Shown here one piece after another: positions 9,001 through 9,398 of a stretch of DNA of 9,398 nt. The stretch covers positions 1 to 9,398 of the forward strand of contig CALJUC010000068.1 in assembly GCA_937975585.1 (NCBI GenBank), read 5' to 3'. The DNA comes from an uncultured Moraxella sp. (GTDB lineage Bacteria > Pseudomonadota > Gammaproteobacteria > Pseudomonadales > Moraxellaceae). Position 1 is the stretch's first letter; each line of letters opens with the position of its first letter. The position numbers and the translations under genes were made by a program. The notes under the pieces are model-generated. The model saw only the letters and a list, made by a program, of their open reading frames with translations, had not been told where the DNA came from and did no database searches.

Positions 9001-9191
9001 TGATATTCGTCACTGACCACTGCTTTGTTAAGGCCAAGCGCATCAAGTTTTTGCTCATTGGTAAGCTGTGTATTTGGATAGTTTTCTTCTAAACTTTTGT
9101 CTATTAAATTAACCAGTTCTTCGATTGAAATATCGCCATTATTAAATGAATTTAGCAATGTTTCGTTATTTATAATTTTTTCAAATATCAT
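1..9191 (-). CDS. Giant polyvalent-type protein (TOPRIM primase-like plus LPD1 zincin), 3' end outside window
   Basis: One minus-strand frame is open for 3063 codons plus two bases from ATG 9191 to the window edge; I read every codon and found no stop. The start is supported by AGAGGT seven bases upstream and by an in-frame stop (TAG, 9220-9222) between it and any earlier start. Seen: a TOPRIM core (FVEG with E901, AADND with D950 and D952), two acidic Pro/Gln/Asn linkers, an IGEK...GRRTDK module, and a C-terminal HEWAH zincin (H2918, E2919, H2922). Only two cysteines occur. I saw no signal peptide or obvious membrane segment. Known of such proteins: phage and conjugative-element polyvalent proteins combine primase, protease and other effector domains, and are thought to be delivered with the DNA to prime synthesis and blunt host defences. 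Inferred: this is such a co-transferred protein. Most of its length matches nothing I can name, and further C-terminal domains may lie beyond the window. Confidence 0.95.
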   Translation of the reverse strand, partial: MIFEKIINNETLLNSFNNGDISIEELVNLIDKSLEENYPNTQLTNEQKLDALGLNKAVVSDEYQQTMAEMQQFEQTLPIYQNRIVDEPDLALDEIDENNVKNVKNVDKQTFLAFLQLTASARYGEPHTLFPDYNSVQNDTEFRNALERVANFDNDTGLYRVFINKIHRARLDENNPQSLRESMAFLFGNKLLSPPTGWSNSNTNDKSLAKADFDERVKYEQQAKQFADLVNNRTPREPSTYLLNPFVAKETHPNAFVGRDAYYNVQPQNLPYTVIPPLDQNGYPINNIELPQVNHKPVLIYPDPARYTSDYQYRDFIKQIASPIRLKGLTVFAVTEDNFPKRYANLDGTVGPYKLAENKKYIETYLNYKLTGKNQRESQSKAAFIYENGLDKVPSYEQMKKDSHVFDVFLELENDYVLKRNQALANDINAELVKPRQSAYRPPSIPVESKQAKEIQQRLYNKAKAGKLNEVESAQWQQFLDYKRLGVITEWVENDNPNSNSYGRRRFVDNINDMIHQDFPGYLATGGTILEFINKHKLYEFQGNRKSQTNRPELKSLESIASEIGHKTLMESALNLAEASEAFGEANASSLRNVKWHGGWLRATVYGSERNGGVAISDKGMVSISSFKDGNVTFSNGKQAIVHPTIQGILNDYYKGNYIAIKQHLDKQSFDKWFAASQNEINLHQQEQVNLEAKHETEQMVSEAITQSEASFAEQFTKEHNFKELQTFLNSVFTLSNFHEDKLDLSQNYYLAETKGFVDFSQVGPDVLLIKNGVNDRQKTFFQHTGEMDISSSNLSKYAVRKVENGKQVKDGAIYLRNNDLLTRLYRFGEAGELEIAGAQHIYTERKKNAYGSYQANTTKNHVKHTEKKGAFTVLFDQGTYRTVDALNNGQLENQEIIFVEGQATGISAKKFAPNAIVVFYGDAHNLEPVLDEWVGRFGKQGHDFIIAADNDHTKDKLGYFNNVGKSTAVEAVANMKAKYGEDVSLSLTLPDFQHAKTLIDQEVKQYVQDVNELIKTYANVDGASIQKPDGTYDLEAFKNLQNNFAQRTSDDTWLYDYHKVERKVQAANTAVRRSNSNSMLKGSDFNDLHKNIYQSSPILLENDAIYRESAEQADFGMLHADPKINEALTRRKVHELYRAYKLEGEKKEFAEGTLLNNVANQYFSIEPSGEARRQEKTQQLLAEYGEIKALAQEFSDLNVTEIRAKQIASLATSGNFSLNNIKKSLVESYESKAATPIAEQLVARLTSEFDLKNNEHYGRLMLDVQSFTKDADGHIYANGIINNSNISVAGGYQPKTASIRLKSVDELRAIGTNEKEIEQLLNSTEPMEALIGKRTDAQGTQMLGNSQLVLAFKNVELNEIKLQKNSLDTQFTKHTDGKINHFQINAAHLTGVAKDYLNLINTDITQAANPKTLHNNAMATLNFVSRSEANALTTNSTPYLQLEELHGIYETTHMGQDNQKILEFLIAELDNTDAEGNLRRGSVEIRRATMVSPEGIFKDFTAPLYIRSDVTASEQAIAVEGGGFIKTTVHTPINGLDTLFNIVVRQDRRTSTAESKISQFDLDNISASDAQTVKSIAKHVKHLESVRDFLYQSGLSDLIVEAKAQQMGLTSQDLGIDPGQYLNTGSFFDNRYSDLFMEELGEYQQDTKHNQQRISARIIGTTTYNLVGGYNSHIANLIQADIDAIEQGRIREETPIMKMVRNGVYQHTSFVTEHRQDGQVEPVTAIATNYLITGKADEAKSEYVWEQTQPLNKLVNVLNNPNTQGAFIQTEGSPERKNWLHSSTNLGLLAPNTNLSVAFENPNTVMRFVANNAQKANMVRDPMPPIMNKSVEPLQFNNQLDSFYDATTLRSAERKLKTLSVQPTDADALVDMLGKKIAISPAIESVVKHIQTLSASNVKDSGDSLGRDAMVNNILNAAVARSQEVRDHFKEQERNVFIKGLGRNDNTAALFLSNLLDERRVEQLKDYIRSDEKLATERNIQGLREVLVAREQTLRPAIDASPIGFNNDLVDDLAVGLTAVNNQRWLLNEAGVSLDAQQELGIDIQDQAPAPEQTPEQSPATDNGADIGLTSIEENSPSDDNTPTADNNSPVIDGNVQRLDDATQKLVSDYQYEPGEALAYYLEVNELYPTDSPQREWLHVSGTSTVLDVGNEYHFSQFNDDFELVKDGFIEKAKLDNADFGTVHQLLTEAGLNTIAIDDAMVAEYVTTQNRLKEEQQELAADEQDNQLDSDKPMPNDNELDVEPGQDNTATPGPMSEPEQQPTEDNTPAQGELLDGAAASVADEKIISQQIGEKIIGRRTDKLAMITADVFAKKGISAWGMGEINKINDPYVKAVSFILRDSIPEKPRKRTRTFSSASVLREWAEDAAYKHELFTTLFNNYNDIPETASDFEKYASGRSLGLTTLLQLQAGNIEKYSQQYKYNMYRIDKTDKDKRNGFIYSAAIYNNFVKAEVLARLPFEQWKHISVENLALKPTEVAQSQDNPIVLAQSFVDERPSRAEGRRTEQLGFNDLNNHDTTFKIKNDESKFAAEVAFRDVVGMNSGKLQNIFAAYSLQGFKEHLTPESAEELNRITASSDNQLLNTALGVLGKTAVTVTRSLKGEVLDNIIQDVDIGSTKNIELSQQYPLATDPTYNKVTFFAYYNSAAMTADETKAGFFRFKEGVAEEDKRLYVIKAAMSSTEKDRGNVFEIEKFTSMEDMLAIDQELAKINPSKERVIKQDELGYSFKRDMTNYALWDKLHEYNSTTLKGIESREKALEQFVETALPQHLLSKEQDKKATNEAKPSLKKTDVRNTLSDYQREGEDYDFEITDEAILRHFGFMGVEFSSSNYIKPQERAVIAENTLVAYTDMAKIIGLPTNAIGLGGQLGLTIGRHGGGARAAAFYDPRQFDNHGNGEYVNVGGYINITRSKGLGTCAHEWAHALDNYLIDKDEITGNPKMPSSLNNYQIDQLNIRDELKDAYKKINKVLDRSGMAKRCRALPTPAARKYWSDPAELFARGFEAYVKEKGQQLGIRNDFLVNVRSEQEFAAATGLGKKLYPYPTKEEMPQIMEAYDDFLSTLQQ
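18..770 (-). other. LPD1-type zincin metalloprotease domain (about residues 2808-3058)
   Basis: The domain opens with ILRHFGFMGVEFSSS (E2825), followed by QERAVIAENTLVAYTDMAKI and GLGGQLGLTIGRHGGGARAA, then VNVGGYINITRSKGLGTCAHEWAHALDNYL with HExxH at H2918, E2919 and H2922. Further on come SDPAELFARGFEAYV (acidic residues E2995 and E3002, either a possible third zinc ligand) and YPYPTKEEMPQIMEAYDDF. This order is that of the LPD1 domain of polyvalent proteins: FGFRGVEF-like opening, glycine-rich strand, AHEWxHALD, ELFARxFEAY, then a YPYP tail. Such zincins are proposed either to process the polyvalent protein itself or to cut host proteins on entry. Both cysteines of the whole protein are here: C2916, two residues before the first catalytic His, and C2978. 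The active-site residues look intact. The substrate cannot be told from the sequence. Confidence 0.88.
1977..2351 (-). other. IGEK...GRRTDK module (about residues 2281-2405), polyvalent-protein type
   Basis: Directly after the second acidic linker comes ISQQIGEKIIGRRTDKLAMI (G2293 in IGEK), then GISAWGMGEINKINDPYVKA, a basic patch EKPRKRTRTF, and helices ending in ASGRSLGLTTLLQLQ. The IGEK-x-x-G-x-R-x-D pattern resembles a motif that I associate with one of the large polyvalent protein-associated domains of phage and plasmid proteins. I cannot assign the exact family number from memory. The basic patch could contact nucleic acid. Its function is unknown. The sharp boundary at the linker suggests an independently folding unit. 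Confidence 0.5.
2364..2549 (-). other. Acidic Pro/Gln/Asn-rich interdomain linker 2 (residues 2215-2276)
   Basis: Of these 62 residues, 19 are Asp or Glu, eight are Pro, and only one is basic (K2233). Phrases include LAADEQDNQLDSDKPMPND and SEPEQQPTEDNTPAQGE. The composition is that of a disordered, strongly acidic spacer. It ends abruptly where the IGEK module begins. It echoes linker 1 in its PEQ and DNTP motifs, so the two may be copies of one spacer cassette. Confidence 0.75.
2916..3062 (-). other. Acidic Pro/Gln/Asn-rich interdomain linker 1 (residues 2044-2092)
   Basis: Starting at D2044 the protein becomes low in hydrophobics and rich in Asp, Glu, Gln, Pro, Asn and Thr, with phrases such as APAPEQTPEQSPATDNGAD and SDDNTPTADNNSP. 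It carries no Lys or Arg until the following module. This is a disordered spacer between folded parts. It shares wording (PEQ, DNTP) with the second linker about 120 residues further on. Confidence 0.75.
6207..6794 (-). other. TOPRIM primase-like domain of the giant protein (about residues 800-995)
   Basis: Residues about 812-851 (GAIYLRNNDLLTRLYRFGEA, then AQHIYTERKKNAYG) resemble the segment before the TOPRIM fold in TraC- and phage-type primases, where a 'use the record, return the product' strand is followed by a Lys/Gly-rich turn. The TOPRIM core follows: IIFVEGQATGISAKKF with the conserved Glu at 901, a strand with AIVVFYGDAHNLEP, then FIIAADNDH with D950 and D952. A segment around VGKSTAVEAV occupies the place of the family's usual NPG...K.AEAA helix, and LTLPDF closes the domain. 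These acidic residues normally bind the divalent metal for primer synthesis. No zinc-ribbon is possible upstream, because there is no cysteine before residue 2916. The likely role is lagging-strand or complementary-strand priming after DNA entry. The TOPRIM fold call is firm. Primase activity is inferred, and a non-primase TOPRIM nuclease is the main alternative. Confidence 0.82.
8874..8897. repeat. 9-bp in-frame tandem repeat in the giant gene (2.7 copies)
   Basis: AACATT recurs at 8874, 8883 and 8892 with a nine-base period, with TTT between the copies. On the coding strand it reads as Asn-Val-Lys, Asn-Val-Lys, Asn-Val (residues 99-106). Because the unit is a multiple of three, gain or loss of a copy by slippage would keep the frame. 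It is short and may be simple drift in an AT-rich N-terminal region. Confidence 0.7.
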
Positions 9192-9198
9192 ATTTTTT

Positions 9199-9204
9199 AC
9201 CTCT
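9199..9204 (-). promoter_or_regulatory. Shine-Dalgarno of the giant gene
   Basis: On the minus strand the sequence reads AGAGGT, then seven bases (AAAAAAT), then ATG at 9191. Both match and spacing are close to ideal, and this decides the start. No competing in-frame start lies upstream, because an in-frame TAG occurs about ten codons before it. Confidence 0.85.
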
Positions 9205-9212
9205 ATATATAA

Positions 9213-9258
9213 TTTACTAAAAATACGCTTGGGTTAACCCAAAACACAGTTTTACTAA
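9213..9258. repeat. Direct repeat TTTACTAA flanking the palindrome
   Basis: The identical octamer TTTACTAA lies at 9213-9220 and 9251-9258. The gap between each copy and the palindrome 9229-9242 is eight bases on both sides, and the copies start 38 bases apart. The octamer is AT-rich, so chance is not excluded, but the equal spacing is notable for a regulatory cluster. Confidence 0.5.
9229..9242. promoter_or_regulatory. 14-bp perfect palindrome, candidate operator
   Basis: TTGGGTTAACCCAA is a perfect inverted repeat with no spacer, 37 bases before the start codon of the giant gene and just downstream of a candidate promoter for it. TTTACTAA occurs as a direct repeat on both sides, each exactly eight bases away. 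A dimeric repressor site is the simplest reading. A two-fold DNA-binding site for a replication or partition protein is also possible. The regulator is not in the window. Confidence 0.5.
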
Positions 9259-9261
9259 GTT

Positions 9262-9270
9262 ATTGTAACA
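9262..9270 (-). promoter_or_regulatory. Candidate extended -10 promoter for the giant gene
   Basis: On the minus strand TGTTACAAT fits an extended -10 element (TGn plus TACAAT, five of six to TATAAT). No good -35 is present at normal spacing; TTAGCT at 18 bases is weak. Transcription would start near 9255, giving a leader of about 64 bases that contains the palindrome, so a protein bound there could block elongation or initiation. The call is weak because AT-rich DNA produces such matches easily. Confidence 0.3.
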
Positions 9271-9312
9271 AAATGGACGCAACCTAGCTAATTTGGTTAA
9301 TAACATAAGTAT

Positions 9313-9339
9313 TTGATAATAAATGTAAAAATATATAAT
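9313..9339 (+). promoter_or_regulatory. Candidate plus-strand promoter for a divergent gene
   Basis: TTGATA (9313-9318, five of six to the consensus -35) is followed after 15 bases by a perfect TATAAT (9334-9339). The spacer is shorter than the usual 16-18 bases. Transcription would begin near 9346, about 30 bases before the possible start codon at 9376. Confidence 0.4.
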
Positions 9340-9375
9340 TTTAGAAATAGAACACTTTAAAAAAAGGTTTTTTGC

Positions 9376-9398
9376 ATGGTTTGTTACAGCGAAATTAC
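9376..9398 (+). CDS. Possible start of a divergent gene, seven codons visible
   Basis: ATG at 9376 is preceded by AAAGG (9363-9367) at eight bases and by a plausible promoter. The visible residues are MVCYSEI and the frame is open to the window edge. The CYS near the N terminus recalls SRAP/YedK-like proteins, which begin Met-Cys and use that cysteine to crosslink abasic DNA. Here a Val intervenes and only seven residues can be seen, so no function is assigned. It may simply be a chance ATG. Confidence 0.35.

Larger units (their letters stand above)
9192..9375. other. AT-rich intergenic region between the giant gene and a possible divergent gene
   Basis: This stretch of 184 bases is visibly richer in A and T than the coding region. 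It holds the ribosome site, the palindrome with flanking repeats, and candidate promoters in both directions. A minus-strand frame is open from near 9396 to a TAG at 9220-9222, but its translation is low in complexity and has no ribosome site, so I do not call it a gene. I saw no convincing terminator. Confidence 0.7.

Noticed and set aside
9355..9375. A-run, GG, T-run as a possible intrinsic terminator
   Set aside because: The stem would be only A-T pairs with almost no loop and no G-C core. It is better explained as the Shine-Dalgarno surroundings of a start at 9376.
9220..9396. Minus-strand frame of about 58 codons ending in TAG just before the giant gene
   Set aside because: There is no ribosome site. 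The translation is dominated by Phe, Tyr, Ile, Leu, Asn and Lys, as expected from AT-rich spacer, and it overlaps the candidate control elements. The tail of an upstream gene is not excluded but is unsupported.

Overview
The window is almost entirely one reading frame. Reading the minus strand from an ATG at 9191 down to base 1, 3063 consecutive codons contain no stop, and the frame runs off the left edge. It encodes a giant multi-domain protein whose 3' end lies outside the window. Two regions are recognisable. A TOPRIM-type primase-like domain lies near residues 800-995 (catalytic-type E901, D950-x-D952). A zincin-type metalloprotease domain lies near residues 2808-3058 (HEWAH at 2918-2922), with the sequence layout of 'large polyvalent protein-associated domain 1' (LPD1). 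This combination is typical of 'polyvalent proteins', the very long proteins of phages and conjugative elements thought to enter the new host together with the DNA. I therefore read the window as part of a mobile element (plasmid, ICE, prophage or large phage), not core chromosome.

Layout along the protein, N to C: an unassigned N-terminal part (residues 1 to about 800); the primase/TOPRIM region; about 1050 unassigned residues with alternating helical and beta-rich stretches (about 996-2043); an acidic Pro/Gln/Asp/Asn linker (2044-2092); a module of about 120 residues (2093-2214); a second, similar acidic linker (2215-2276); a module opening with an IGEK...GRRTDK motif (about 2281-2405); further unassigned sequence (about 2406-2807); and the LPD1 zincin, which reaches almost to the window edge. 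The 3063 residues contain only two cysteines, at 2916 and 2978, both inside the zincin domain.

Bases 9192-9375 form an AT-rich intergenic region. It holds a good Shine-Dalgarno for the giant gene, a 14-bp perfect palindrome flanked symmetrically by two 8-bp direct repeats, and candidate promoters facing both ways. A possible divergent gene starts at 9376, but only seven codons are visible.

The host is uncertain. The moderately AT-rich coding sequence, the standard Shine-Dalgarno and the TOPRIM type fit a gammaproteobacterial element (a Moraxellaceae-like host is one guess), but nothing in the window fixes the taxon. No RNA gene, insertion sequence or CRISPR array was seen.
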